A stretch of 64,000 bases of DNA. Origin: Eriocheir sinensis (Eukaryota; Arthropoda; Malacostraca; Decapoda; Varunidae). The translations under genes and the position numbers were made by a program. The stretch spans positions 142,001 to 206,000 of the forward strand of contig NW_026111766.1 of assembly GCF_024679095.1 (NCBI RefSeq), given 5' to 3'. The notes under the pieces were generated by a model. That model saw only the letters and a program-made list of their open reading frames with translations. It was not told the DNA's origin and ran no database searches. Below, piece by piece: positions 12,179-22,870 of this stretch (within the stretch, counting starts at the first letter, position 1; each line of letters opens with the position of its first letter).

Positions 12179-12237
12179 TGGATACTGCTTGTGTTGTTTT
12201 ATTTTTACAGGGTGTGCCGATACGAAGGCCTGACTCT
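10311..12237 (+). mobile_element. 5'-truncated LINE with YADD reverse transcriptase and C-terminal CCHC
   Basis: A non-LTR element truncated at its 5' end within the RT domain, ending in a short 3' UTR (12179-12237). It is bounded by the 33-bp duplication at 4181-4213 and 12238-12270; the left copy was later separated by hAT-type element A. Its RT is of a different type (VRQGCILSP, YADDVVVM) from the CR1-like elements. The exact clade was not determined. Confidence 0.8.
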
Positions 12238-12270
12238 CCAACGGGTCACCTGTACAGCAAGAGCAAGAGC
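12238..12270. repeat. 3' copy of the 33-bp target-site duplication
   Basis: Matches 4181-4213 at 32 of 33 positions. It directly follows the LINE 3' UTR. Confidence 0.75.
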
Positions 12271-13547
12271 AGTTGTTTACGTTTTGCCGCGGGGAGTTGC
12301 ACGTGTGGGCGGCGTTCAAAAAGATTTACGTTTATTTCACGTTCCTGACCTCGCCCGCCTATAAAAGTAAGTAGGCCTATGGGAGAGACCTTGAGGCATC
12401 GGAAAGCCTATAGTAGGGCGGTCTAGTGGAGCGGTAGGCCTATAAATATGGGTGCTAGGTGAGGGTAAGTTAAGATTTTCTACGTTACTCTCTTCCTTCC
12501 TCCTCCTCCTCCTCCTCTTCCTCTCTCTTCCCTCTTCCTGCAGACCTTAAATTTGAGTGTAAGGTCAAGTTTAGGGCTTATGCTATAGCTGCTACTACTG
12601 CTATAGGTGCGCGTCGCCTCAGAGCTCATCTTTGTCACATCCTGCGTTGTAACAGGGCGGGCGTGACATCGGAGTTACAACAGTGTGCCTTCCCCAGGTC
12701 CTCGTTTCTCCAGGGCGTAGCTCCGTTACCCTGGGGGGCCTATGGGGGTGCAGGGTACAGGCACCCATCACTCCGGGACACCTTGCCTCAGTGCTCATCT
12801 CTGTCAAATTAAAGACTCAAGAGGTAAGCTTGTGACAGGTGAAGTTTGGGGTCTAGAGCATAGCTACTCATGGCCTTGGTGCTCATCTCTGTCACATTGG
12901 GTTACCACAGTGTGTTCCTTACCCAGGGGTCCTGAGGTACACCTATGAACCCCAAGAAGGATGAACAGCTCAATACTAAGTTACATGAAGAGAGAAGGAA
13001 GGAAGTGAAAAAAAGGTTTAATATATAAACAGATGATTGAAACAGCATTCAATTAATAAGACTGACTCTGCAAAATATTTAGGAAAGCGTGCACAGCCAC
13101 CTCTGGCCAAGTTAATACTTACAACATGGATTATTTCTAGTCCCTGAATGCAGTGCATTAACAAGGGACTTCCTAGAAATAGAAGGGAGTTCGCTAGGTT
13201 ACGTAAAGTAAGGTTTGGTTAGTTTAAATATACTAGGCAGGCAGTGAGGGGTGGCAGGAATACACAGTGCAGGGCAGGGGTGCCCCACTACGCAGGCCAG
13301 CGTTGTGAGAAATGCCTCCAGCAGAAATGAGTGGCTCTGGTGTCCACCATGCATGGGGCAATACACAGCAGGAAAACATTAATATGCCTGATTTTGTTCT
13401 GGTTTGTCCACTTTTTTCCTCAATAAGCTTGGGTGTGATTCAAGAGATTTTGGATAAGTAAGTCACTGGCATCCAACGCTCACTGGGGGAACACACACAC
13501 AGCGGCAAAAAACAATAATTTGCCTGGTTTTGTTCTGGTTTGTCCAC
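12271..13547. other. Non-coding stretch, no gene recognised
   Basis: This includes a TATAAAAG at about 12360 with no supported transcript behind it, a short CCT-rich run (12490-12530), and a duplicated motif around GTGCTCATCTCTGTCA (12600-12950) that recurs in part near 24280, so probably an old interspersed repeat. No convincing ORF or splice pattern. Confidence 0.5.
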
Positions 13548-13670
13548 TTGTGATCTTGGTGAGCACTGAGTATAATCAGTAAGCAAGTTGAGCCTCTCTG
13601 TCAGCTATTTTGAGGCAGTGGGAGGTGACGGGTGTACAACAGGCATTGAAAAGTCAATCAAATAGTGATA
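13548..13670. repeat. Unnamed dispersed repeat, related to 38398-38520
   Basis: About 120 bp (TGTGATCTTGGTGAGC ... AAAAGTCAATC) that recurs in diverged form near 38398-38520 in the same orientation. No TE signature is visible. Confidence 0.55.
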
Positions 13671-13924
13671 TCTGGAAGTGAATATTATCTCCATAATAAA
13701 CAGCATCATATTTTGTCCAGAAATAAGCAGTCAGCATCTCAAAATTAGTAGGCGACCCTCTCGTGAACAATCCCACCTGAGGTTTTGTGCCCCGGGAAGC
13801 CTGGAATGCCTGTAAATATGAGTTGATGGTGGCAGGAATGCATATTCCTGAAGTCTGTACGGGTGTGTTCTGCCTACTCTTGAACAGGGCAGGATAGATT
13901 AGTTTTTATTTATTTTTATTTTTT

Positions 13925-14153
13925 TACATCTCCGCCTGTAACTCCGGTAGGCTTTCTTCAGGGGCCTGGATGGTGGTTAGCCCAAGGCTGTCATGGCACA
14001 GGCAATTTTTATAATGACGCCAGTTATGCTTGGCTCATGCTGTCCCCTTGAACTCATTCTTGATTCACTGGGCAGTTTCTTCTAGAGTCTGGATTGATGG
14101 GTGGCCTTCTGGATAGCATGTGGGTAGTCTGTGGCCACTTGGCGGTTAGGCTA
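13925..14153 (-). mobile_element. SINE fragment (CGCCGGTAGGC family), tRNA head missing
   Basis: Minus-strand body and 3' end of the SINE family found complete at 26908-27247, 32512-32847 and 43665-44050. The body segments ACTACCCACATGCTRTCC and GCCTACCGGCGCTACAGG are recognisable. The tRNA-like 5' end is absent. Confidence 0.75.
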
Positions 14154-14644
14154 TGTAAGGTTAGGTAGGAAGTATTATAGGTAACGTTGAGCGGGAATCA
14201 CAATGAAAGTATTTTCCAGAATGGCCCGTGGTTAGTTTTTAAGTTACAGCCGAGCGTCTTCACTCAGGAACCACATACCTGCAGAGACTTCAGGAATATG
14301 CGGCCCGGCGGTGTGTTTAGGCAGGAAGGCAAGGCAGACAGACTGGTTACATTGACATCACAGTGTCTCCTGATGCAGGCAATGCTATTTTATTCCTGGT
14401 GGCTCCCCTGTCTCTCTGTTGGCACCTTTTGTTCTTACTTACACTAAATATAAAGTAATAAAGAAGAAAGAAAAGCAAATGTGGTAAATGTATAGTTTAG
14501 TTCTGCCGCCTCAAAATATCACCATGATGTGAGAAGGCACACAAAACTAGCTTAATAAAGTAATGGTAAATAAATGACAGTAATAATTGATAAATAAATA
14601 ATTGCTAATGAGTTAAATCTTAGTTATGTCATAAGTGCCATGCC

Positions 14645-14678
14645 AATTATTATTATCATTATTATTATTATTATCATC

Positions 14679-14718
<40 letters not shown>

Positions 14719-14790
14719 GTAGTAGTAGTAGTAGTAGTAGTAGTATCATTATTATTGTTATTATTATTATCATTATTATTATCATTATTG
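14645..14790. repeat. (ATT)n / (AGT)n trinucleotide microsatellite
   Basis: ATT repeats interrupted by an AGT block and ATC variants. The Asn-rich reading frame over it is an artefact. Confidence 0.9.
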
Positions 14791-14999
14791 AAGGAAAGAA
14801 TATAAGGTTCTAGTCTTTGGTAATTGTTGCTACTACTTCTTCTACTACTACTGTTACTAACTAACCTAAAGTAACCTTGATAGTATTGTTTTCTCCCTTG
14901 AAACAGTGATTGCCCCAAAATAATCATAAAGAAAAAAAGGAAAAAGAAAAGTCAGTCCAGGTATATAAATGTGTAGCATAGTTCAGCCACCTCAGAAAG

Positions 15000-15450
15000 C
15001 CACAACAACACTAACCTAACCTAACCTGGATAGTTTCGTTCTCTCTCTCTCCTGAAACTCTTGAGAAGTTGTGCGTCAGTAAAACAGCCTTGCAAGCCTC
15101 CCTGCCTCATGTAACTGCCATGATGGGAAGGTTCACAAAACTAACGTAACCTTACCTGGATACATTTTCTCTCTCCGTCTCTTTAAACTCAGAATCTTGG
15201 TGTCAGTAACACAGCTTTCCTGCCTCATGTAACTCATAATACTGCCATGGTGGGAAGGTTCACAAAACTAACTTGACCCAACCTGGATACTTTTTCTCTC
15301 TCTTTCTCTTTAAACTCAGAATCTTGGCATCAGTAACACAGCTTTCCTGCCTCATGTAACTCATAACACCGCCATGGTGGGAAGGTTCACAAAACTAATG
15401 TTACCTATCCTGGATAAGTTTTGTTTTCCTTCTCTCTGAAAAATAAACAA
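15000..15450. repeat. Tandem repeat, about 126-bp unit, 3 or more copies
   Basis: GGGAAGGTTCACAAAACTA recurs at about 15127, 15252 and 15379. A diverged half-copy precedes it. No coding function is seen. Confidence 0.8.
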
Positions 15451-15687
15451 TTGAAATACCTAAACAAAAATAAAGAAAGATGGCAGTGTGACCCTTCTGG
15501 TGTACCATGAACCTATAGGAAAGTATTATCATTATAACTCTGTGCCCTGTGTCCCCAGCTGCGTGAAGAAGCTGAGCAGCGTCTCCCTGGCCTGGGCGTG
15601 GAGTGAGCTGGTCCCCTCATCACCAGCACCATAGACTAGGGGATGGGGTGCTCCTGGGCGGACCAGAGGATGTCCACTGTGCTGGTG

Positions 15688-15840
15688 AGTGGCCTGACCC
15701 TTGCATCCCTCTGGGTCATTGTAGTGCTCCAAACTTGCTCTTTTTCTGTGGCCTGACCCTTGCATCCCTCTGGGTCATTGTAGTGCTCCAAACTTGCTCT
15801 TTTTCTGTGGCCTGACCCCTGCATCTCTCTGGGTCATCGT
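15688..15840. repeat. 59-bp tandem repeat, about 2.6 copies
   Basis: The unit starts GTGGCCTGACCCTTGCATCC and contains GTGCTCCAAACTTGCTC. The copies are nearly identical, so the expansion is recent. Confidence 0.85.
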
Positions 15841-15911
15841 GGGTCATTTCAATTTCAATTGCATCTTTTTCTTCATTGTTCTATTTATTCTCTCTCTCTC
15901 TCTCTCTTCCC

Positions 15912-16083
15912 CTTAAAAACAAGCTTGACCAACACTTCCTTCACCTCAGTATTCACTAAAGTAGAAATGCAGTCTTGGTGCCATTTGATTAATATAATTT
16001 CACTCAGGGCAGGTTTAAGGGCAGACCGCCCAGTGTGGACCATAAGGTGTGTGTGTGTGGTTTGAATATCTGTGTAAATCTCT
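15912..16083 (+). mobile_element. Diverged CR1-like LINE 3' end fragment
   Basis: Resembles 9505-9665: CTTCACCTCAGTATTCACTA, AGTAGAAATGCA, GGTTTAAGGGCAGACC and the terminal TGTAAATCTCTCTC. It is more diverged than the copies at 4356 and 40166, so older. Confidence 0.65.
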
Positions 16084-16199
16084 CTCTCCCTGAGATCAGC
16101 AGCAGCAGCAGGCAAGGTCAAGGAGGGTAAGGTCAAGGACTTCTGCCAAAATGTGTGACCCCAGCATGCAGTAAACTGTGATAAGGAACAATGTTTTGC

Positions 16200-16202
<3 letters not shown>

Positions 16203-16252
<50 letters not shown>
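16203..16252. repeat. (GT)n microsatellite
   Basis: About 50 bp of pure GT. Confidence 0.95.
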
Positions 16253-16288
16253 AATATGCCTACATGTTACCTATTGTCAATTTTTTAG

Positions 16289-16378
16289 GTCACTCCACAC
16301 TCCTATCAAGGCCGTGCTGGACAGGCTCAGTGACGACTCAGACACACGTCAAATATCTTCCCTCAGAGGCACTGACAG
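16289..16378 (+). pseudogene. Candidate exon, possible N-terminal flank of a NIM1-like kinase
   Basis: A 90-bp segment bounded by a TTTTTTAG acceptor and an ACAG/GTACG donor. One frame is open (contains HTPIKAVLDRLSDDSDTRQ). The TP...LS.D pattern loosely resembles the stretch just before the kinase domain in NIM1-type kinases. The better-supported kinase exon lies 0.8 kb downstream (17162-17383), but no exon for the rest of the kinase domain is present in between. The resemblance is weak and this may be chance. Confidence 0.25.
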
Positions 16379-16456
16379 GTACGCCAACACACTTTGTATG
16401 TCTTAGGAAGCAGGCTCACCATTCCTTGTATACATAATATTACTAGTATTATTATG

Positions 16457-16496
16457 CTACTACTACTACTACTACTACTACTACAACTACTACTAT

Positions 16497-16528
<32 letters not shown>

Positions 16529-16567
16529 ATAATAATAATAATAATAATAATATTAATAATAATAATA
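16457..16567. repeat. (CTA)n / (ATA)n trinucleotide microsatellite
   Basis: CTA repeats passing into AAT repeats. Confidence 0.9.
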
Positions 16568-16719
16568 TTGCTGGTTTTGTTACAAGAGATATACTATTAC
16601 AGTTAGCCTTATAACTTCCTGGACCTCTACTTATTTCACTATATTAACTGCTTTTTACATTGATTAACTTATTTTCTGCTTTCTGTGCTGCTCCCAGGCC
16701 ACTCTTATGCTGCTGCCAC

Positions 16720-17130
16720 TCACTGGGATTCTGTTTAAATTCTAATTCTCTGGTTCTGTGTGTTGTGTGTGTCCTTGTATAGAGTCTCCTGAGGTTATTT
16801 GAGTCTCCCTTCACTTGCCCTCAGTAACCTTACACTCTGCCATAACCTCTGATACTCGTCAATGGGATTCTGTTTATAATTCTGCTTCTGTGGTTCTGTG
16901 TGTTGTGCATGTCCTTGTATAGAGTTTCCTAAGGTTACTTGAGTCTCCCTTCACTTGCCCTCAGTAACCTTACACTGCCATAACCTCTGATACTCGTCAA
17001 TAGGATTCTGTTTATAATTCTGCTTCTGTGGTTCTGTGTGTTGTGTGTGTCCTTGTATAGAGTTTCCTAAGGTTGCTTGAGTCTCCCTTCACTTGCCCTC
17101 AGTAACCTTCCACTCTGCAATAATCTCTAC
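16720..17130. repeat. Tandem repeat, about 140-bp unit, 3 copies
   Basis: The unit contains GGGATTCTGTTTATAATTCT, GTCCTTGTATAGAGTTTCCT and CACTTGCCCTCAGTAACC. The third copy ends at the acceptor region of the kinase-like exon. Confidence 0.85.
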
Positions 17131-17161
17131 TACTACTACTACTACTACCACCACTCTGCAG

Positions 17162-17383
17162 GCTTCTACAGTGGTAGGGCTGAAGCGACACATCCTGGCG
17201 GGGGGCACCTTTGACAGCCCAGGACACACCTCCGCCCCCGCCAGCAACCTCATCACCCGACTGCTAGTTCAGGACCCAGCGCAGTAGTCCAACCCAGAAG
17301 AGATTGCTGCCACGAGTACCTGGCTAGTGCCCCCCTCTTATGTACTAGCCCTGACCTTCAGCGACAACCCTGACCCCATGGAG
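17162..17383 (+). pseudogene. Protein kinase exon (C-lobe, subdomains X-XI), NIM1-like, with in-frame stop
   Basis: The segment follows a CTCTGCAG acceptor and ends at GAG/GTAAGT, a near-perfect donor. It is 222 bp, exactly 74 codons. The frame reads ASTVVGLKRHILAGGTF, then NLITRLLVQDPAQ, TAG (17285-17287), SNPEEIAATSTWL. This is the end of a Ser/Thr kinase domain: an ILxGxF helix, the LIxxLLxxDP helix and the EI...WL close. The TAG sits where kinases have the invariant subdomain XI arginine. TVVGLKRHILAG looks closest to NIM1-type kinases, from memory of the family. Substrate and pathway cannot be told. Either a decayed duplicate or a polymorphic or erroneous base. Confidence 0.5.
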
Positions 17384-17499
17384 GTAAGTTTAGGGGAGGG
17401 AAGGGGAGAGGAGGAATGGAAAGGAAAGGGAAGAGAAGGAAGCATTTGTGTGTGTGTATTTACCTAGTTTACCTAAAGTTGTGATTTACAGGAACGGAG

Positions 17500-20400
17500 C
17501 TATGCTGGTGCTGTCCTGCCTTTCCAACTACTTCCATCTAGCTTGGCCATAAATGCGCTTATTGACTTAGCCTGCACCACTTCCCTCTCCAGCCCATTCC
17601 AGACCCCCACACATCTCTGCAGGAAGCTGTTCTTCTTGATGTCTCTTCTACAAATTCCTTTTCTCAACAGTTTTCCATTTCCTCTTAAGTTTCTCTCTTC
17701 TCTTATCAAGAGGTCATCTCTATCCAATTTCTCTACACCATTCATCACCCAATACACTGCTATTAAATCTCCTCTTTCTCTTTTACTCAGCCTCAGCAAT
17801 CTTTCTTCATAAGGCAGGTCGCTCAGACTAGGTGCCATTTTTGTTGTCGCTCTCTGTATCTTCTCCAGCTTTCTAATGTGTTTCTTAAGTGATGGCGACC
17901 AAGCCACTGATGCATATTCTAGTCTAGGGCGCATCAAGGTCACAGTTAATTTCCTTGCCATGTCCTCACCAAGGTATGTGAACGCTGCTCTGATGTCCCT
18001 CAGCAGGTTGTGTCTCAGCTGATACTTTATTCACATGTCTCTCTGGAGACAAGTTCTCTGTGATCATCACTCCAAGGTCTTTTTCTTCTGTCTTCTTGAC
18101 TAACTTATCCTTACCCAACTTATAATGTCCCTCTACTCGCATTCCACTCTTTCCAGATTCAATAACACTGCACTTTTGGGTATTAAATTCCATTTTCCCA
18201 CTTCCTGCTCCACCCCCACACTGTGTCCAGGTCTCTCTGGAGCAGCAAGCAGTCCTCCTCTTTTTTCCACTCGTCTCATTATCTTAGCGTCATCGGCAAA
18301 CAGACTCATATAGCTATCCACACCTTCTATCATATCATTAACATATGCTGCAAACATAATTAGGGCCAACACAGAGCCTTGCAGAACTCCACTCATGACA
18401 TTTTTCCAACTTGATTTCCTGTCTCTAATTGTTGTTCTCATCATTGTGTTCTTCAGAAAATCCTCCATCCACTTTAGAAGACCACCTCCTAATTTACCCA
18501 CCGTCTCCAGCTTCCACATCAACCTCCTATGTGGCACCTTGTCAAAGGCCTTTTTCAAGTCCAGGTAAACAGCATCAGCCCATCCATCTCTCTCCTGCAC
18601 AACATGTCACCCTTGAATAGAAACACACCAAGTTTGTCAGGCATGATCTTCTTTTCCCAAATCCGAACTGTCTTTCTGTGATGATTTCATTTTCCTGTAG
18701 GTGCTTCGTCCATTTCCTTTTCACAGTTCTTTTGCATATTTTTGACACTACGCTCGTAAGGGAAACTGGTCGATAATTAAGTGGGTCGTCTCTTCTTCCG
18801 CTCTTGTAGATGGGGACTATGTCAGCTTTTTTCCAGTCCAGAGGGACTACACCCTCAGCCAATGATCTCTTTATAACTTTGTATATTTTGTCCGCCAATT
18901 GATTCCTACATGCCTTCAGCACCCAGTTGGAAACCCTGTCAAGACCCTGTGACTTCCTCACATCTAGATTCTCCATTTCACTAGTTATCTCCTGCACTGT
19001 GATTTTTATGTCACACAGGCAGGGCCCTCTTGGGCCTACTCCAGTTGGTACGTCAAACTCGCTTTCTTTGTGAATACTTCTTGAAGGCTTTTGTTCATTT
19101 CTTCCGCCACCTCCAACTCGTCCTCATACACCTCGCCATTAACTTTCAATTTTGTTATTTCCTCGCGCTGTTTTAGTTTCCCGTTTATAAATCTGTAAAA
19201 TAGCTTCGGTTGGTCTGTGCATTTGTCTATTATATCCCTATTGAAAATCAATCTTTCCTCTCTGCATATTCTAATATACTCATTTCTTTCTTGCTTATTA
19301 GGGATGTACCAATACCAAAATTTTGACCGATACCGATACCCCAATATTTGACCGATACCGATACCAATACCGATACCTGTGCATTATTTTTTTTTTATAC
19401 AACAATTCCAGCAGCTAAAAGGCAATACCAAATGTTAAGAAAAAAAAAAGTTACTCGTTTTTTCCACCATAGAAGGGAAGAAAAAAAAAGTAACCAGAGG
19501 TGGCCTGAAAAAAGGTGTCCATAGATCCGTAGCCAAACTTGCCGACCACTGCACCACGGAAACGCATATTAACCCTATACAGCGCAGCGAGGCAGCAGTG
19601 CATGGTTAACCCAAGTGTTAAAACCCACCCCCATGTTCGACAAGGGGCGAGGGAGGAGGCGCCTCATGAGGTCTAGTTGACTCAGCAGGGTTAGCTTTAC
19701 CTCAATTGCCGTACATTTAGGCAGCCCTGGCAGCGTGCCCCGTTGCGGGGCGACCGGCTGACTGACTGAGGCAGGCAAATGAGGCGAGTGGAGGGGCCGC
19801 CAATCCCGCGCCGAAGCTACTAAACCTGTATTGTACGTGTCCGCGGTCCCAAAGGCTATACTGTATACCAAGTATTATATACTTGTATTCAAAGTAATAT
19901 GAATCTTATCGTTTAAAGTGATGAAAATTAAATCGCGGGAAATTCCAAACTACGTAGTATCATGATACAGGATAATTACACTTTTCTAATATTTTTTCAA
20001 CAAAGTAGAAAATCCAATTTCTGTTGAACAAAATTATTTGCAACGAGTGACATGCGACATATAAAACTCATTCAAGTATCGGTAGTATCGGCAGAAAATC
20101 AGCCGATACCGATACCGATACTCTTAAAATGTGCCGATAACACCGATACCGATACATCGGTACATCCCTATTGCTTATATAGTTCCCAGACATTCTGCCG
20201 CTTCAATCTGCTCCACCTTCGCCACACCTCCTCTTTCTTTCTCCTTGCTTCTTTGCATCTCATGTTGAACCCGTCCTTCTTTCCCCTGCAACTCTCCTTC
20301 ACTTTCGGCACACACTTCTTAACCCCTTCATTGTAAATCTCTAATAATATATTCCAGCCTGTGCTTTCAAAATATTTCCCCAGTTCAGTGTAGTTAGTTT

Positions 20401-20790
20401 TGCCAAAATTATACCTTCCAATTCTGTGCCTTTCCTTCCTTGCTTCTCCTCTTTCTTGTTTTATCTCAAACTGAATCACCACATGATCACTTTTTCCAAT
20501 TGAAAAGTTATAGTCAATGTTTTCAATCACATTTACTTCATTTGTGAAGACTAAGTCCAGGCTGGATGGCTCATCCTGTCCACTATACCTTGTGAAATAT
20601 GATCCTCACTGGGTCACTGTATTCTCCATCATCAGCTTTAGTAACACATTACCCCGTGCTTCCCCTTGTTGTCCAGTCTTCCCAGCTTACTTCTTTACAA
20701 TCAAAGTCTCCCATAATCGTTAATTTGTTGCACGCTTACTTCATGTTGTCCAAACAGATTCTAGTATCTCCTAGCATGTTGTTATAGTCC
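17500..20790 (-). pseudogene. LINE ORF2 (endonuclease-RT), interrupted and frameshifted
   Basis: Pieces in order: IMGDFDCKEVSWEDW (endonuclease), IGKSDHVVIQFEI (20530 downwards), LKRQNVWELYKQ, then after the insertion NKQERNEYIRICREERL and FYRFINGKLK (19344-19036). These are followed by MENLDVRKSQGLDRVSNWVL, NYRPVSLTSVVS, AVYLDLKKAFDKVPHRRL, MSGVLQGSVLALIMF, FADD (18300-18289) and RPRLEYASVAWSPSLKKHI to the stop at 17500. The coding pieces are 20530-20168, 19344-19036, 18997-18575, 18600-18133, 18193-17966 and 17961-17500, in shifting frames. One block B residue differs from the usual SGVPQGS (P to L). It is dead as written. Confidence 0.82.
19299..20170. mobile_element. hAT-type element B with GATACC repeats (872 bp)
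   Basis: The ends TAGGGATGTACC and GGTACATCCCTA are perfect 12-bp inverted repeats. The target duplication TTGCTTAT is at 19291-19298 and 20171-20178. Subterminal arrays of GATACCGATACC / TATCGGTATC fill 19325-19375 and 20078-20160. No transposase. It is inserted in the minus-strand LINE, so younger than it. Confidence 0.88.
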
Positions 20791-20834
20791 TCCACTGACC
20801 ATGATGAGGTCTTAGGCGGCACATACACAACTAC

Positions 20835-20837
<3 letters not shown>

Positions 20838-20876
<39 letters not shown>
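20838..20876. repeat. (GT)n microsatellite
   Basis: Pure GT repeat, followed by a short (TA)n. Confidence 0.95.
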
Positions 20877-20878
<2 letters not shown>

Positions 20879-20926
20879 ACTATATATATATATGAACTTC
20901 CTCACTCTCTCTTTCTCTCTCTCTCC

Positions 20927-21186
20927 AGGGGCCTTCGTGGTGCAGTGGTTAGCACACTCGGTTCACAACCGAGAGAGCCCGGGTTCGATTCCCGGGCGGA
21001 GTGGAAAAATTTGGGCGGCTTTTCCGATACCCTACGCCCCTGTCCACCCAGCAGTGAATGGGTACCAGGTATTAATCGAGGGTTGTGTCCCGTCTCCTGG
21101 AATATGTTCCCTACTATAATTCCTTCCCTTCCTGTCTCTCTCTGGCATATGACCACAGATGTTGCGCCCAATAAACAAAACTTTCC

Positions 21187-21188
<2 letters not shown>
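20927..21188 (+). mobile_element. tRNA-Val-derived SINE (single body unit)
   Basis: The head is tRNA-like: TGGTGCAGTGGTTAGCAC (A box), a 5-bp anticodon stem CTCGG/CCGAG with a 7-base loop, and CCGGGTTCGATTCCCGG (B box/T arm). The body has GGTACCAGGTATTAATC and GGCATATGACCACAGATG, and the tail is AACAAAACTTTCCAACT. In other copies the loop is CTCACAA, anticodon CAC (valine); here it is TTCACAA. It is inserted in a TC-rich tract, so the TSD is unreadable. Related copies: 33052-33795, 37594-38114, 38640-39059. Confidence 0.88.
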
Positions 21189-21238
<50 letters not shown>

Positions 21239-21480
21239 TCTTCCCTTCCCTCTCTCTTCCCTTCCTTTCCCTTCCCATCCATTTCCTTCCCCTTCCTTCC
21301 CTTTTCTCCTCTTCCCTTCCCTCCCCACACAATCCCCCTCCCCACATACTCTCTCCCCTTCCCTACCTCCCCCTACACCCTCTAACCCTCCTCTCCCCAG
21401 AACAAGGTCTTGAAAATCCTCCCTTCCCTTCCCTTCCCTTCCCTACCCTTCTCTTCCTCCTTCCCCTCTTCCGCTCCCTC
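21189..21480. repeat. Pyrimidine-rich tract with (TC)n and (CA)n
   Basis: (TC)n then (AC)n, then about 250 bp of C/T-only sequence built on CCCTTCC. Confidence 0.85.
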
Positions 21481-22007
21481 CTACACTCCCCAACACCCCC
21501 TGTGCCGTACAAAGGCAGAAGGCATTAACTCCAAAATCCTTGTGTTGAGAAAATCGATGGTAAAGATTTGAGCTCACAATTTTTTTACTATATACATCTG
21601 CAGCCTATAATTTTGTAAAGCTATAGATTGGCACATGTACTCATGATTCATGGTGTTAGATTCCTGATAATCATTAGTAAACAGCCAAATTTGTTGTCCC
21701 AAGTACACCAACTACTACTCTGTGTGGAGATAATGCATTTTGCTTTGTGGTCATTTCCTGCAGGTATTACCAGACTATTGTGGTGAAATGTTGTTTGTCC
21801 TTTTTAGGAGGTAAAACACGTTATCTCCACCATGTTTAGTTTGTACAACAACAGAGACTAAATGAGTCTGGTGAAATATTTCGATAGGTAGTATTATTAA
21901 CTTGACCCTTGTGGCAAATAGTAAGCAAGCAGACATAATCTAAAAGGCATTCATGATTAGAAATGGGTCTTGATGAGGTCAGTAATAGGTCATGTCTTGC
22001 CTTACAG
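21481..22007. other. Non-coding stretch, nothing recognised
   Basis: AT-balanced sequence with no ORF, repeat family or splice pattern that I can support. Confidence 0.5.
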
Positions 22008-22117
22008 TGTTCCTGTGACCATGTGTACCACAAGAACAGCGCTGTGCTCCCTGTGGAAGGCTGTGACCTGCCCACCGTCATGGCCGGAGGTCACCAGGAG
22101 CAACACAGCACCAGGAG
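22008..22117 (+). other. Weak candidate exon upstream of the zinc-finger gene
   Basis: TTGCCTTACAG acceptor, then an open frame (CSCDHVYHKNSAVLPVEGCD) to an AG/GTCAGG site. It is upstream of and on the same strand as the zinc-finger exons at 22871-24924. No family is recognised; the splice sites alone are weak evidence. Confidence 0.22.
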
Positions 22118-22404
22118 GTCAGGGTCAGGCTTTTGGGGTGGGAAATGACGCCACTCAATGTAATAATATTTGTGTAGATGAATTGTTATTTTTTCACTCA
22201 AGTTTATTTGTTCTTGTTTATGTAAAAACAGTTTTTACTCTAATGTCCTTACCCTCACTCCCTTTTACTTATTTTTTTTGTTTTTATTTATTGCCCTTGA
22301 GCTGCCTCCCTCGCTGTTAAGATAAAGTAATCTCACAGTCCACTTACCCAAGAACTGAACATCACCAGCAACAGTTTTCACCCTGATGCCTTCACCCTTC
22401 CTTT

Positions 22405-22680
22405 ACGGAGCAAAAAAGGATTTAAGTTTACGGAGCAAAAAATGATTTAAGGAACGAAAGAGGATTTAAGATTACGGAGCAAAAAAGGATTTAAGTTTAC
22501 GGAGCAAAAAAGGATTTAAGGAACGAAAGAGGATTTAAGTTTATGGAACAAAGAAGGGATTTAAGTTTAAGGAACAAAAAAAGATGTAAGTTTAAGGAAC
22601 AAAATAAAGGATTTAAGTTTACGGAGCAAAAAAGGATTTAAAGAACAAAAAAGGAATCAACTTTTATGAGCAAGGAAAGG
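22405..22680. repeat. Minisatellite, unit about 26 bp (GGAGCAAAAAAGGATTTAAG)
   Basis: About ten imperfect units, some with GAACGAAAGAGG variants. Confidence 0.85.
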
Positions 22681-22870
22681 ACAAGTTTTTGCGTTGCGTT
22701 AATTTTATCGGCGGAGGAATCTTGTCTCCGGAATCCGTGAACGAACTTTTGAGCTTTGCGTGTCGGCTCAACGCGTGTGTGATCGATGTTGTGTTGTTTT
22801 TGTCGCCAGAGGAAGTGAACAATATTTCCTTCACCATCCTCCCGTTTGTCTGTCAGTTTGAAGTTTACAG

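Larger units (their letters stand above)
17461..20835 (-). mobile_element. CR1/L2-like LINE on minus strand, split by hAT-type element B
   Basis: Reading leftwards there is an endonuclease remnant (about 20835-20530), a linker (20530-20168), then hAT-type element B (20170-19299), then linker, reverse transcriptase and C-terminus down to 17500. The 3' end is an A/C-rich tail with AACTAGGTAAATAC, ending in the (AC)n next to 17461. The same tail occurs at 40091-40110. Confidence 0.85.

Noticed and set aside
11660..12319. Minus-strand ORF over the LINE C-terminus
   Set aside because: Shadow of the plus-strand RT C-terminal domain.
12355..12370. TATAAAAG as a core promoter
   Set aside because: No downstream gene or transcript evidence; a single motif of this length is expected by chance.
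15568..15684. Exon-like segment after a TGTCCCCAG acceptor with a CTG/GTGAGT donor
   Set aside because: All three frames contain a stop within the segment, and no family is recognised.
20936..21005. A functional tRNA-Val gene
   Set aside because: Anticodon and T arms are good, but the acceptor arm does not pair, and the same head occurs on a SINE body with target duplications elsewhere.
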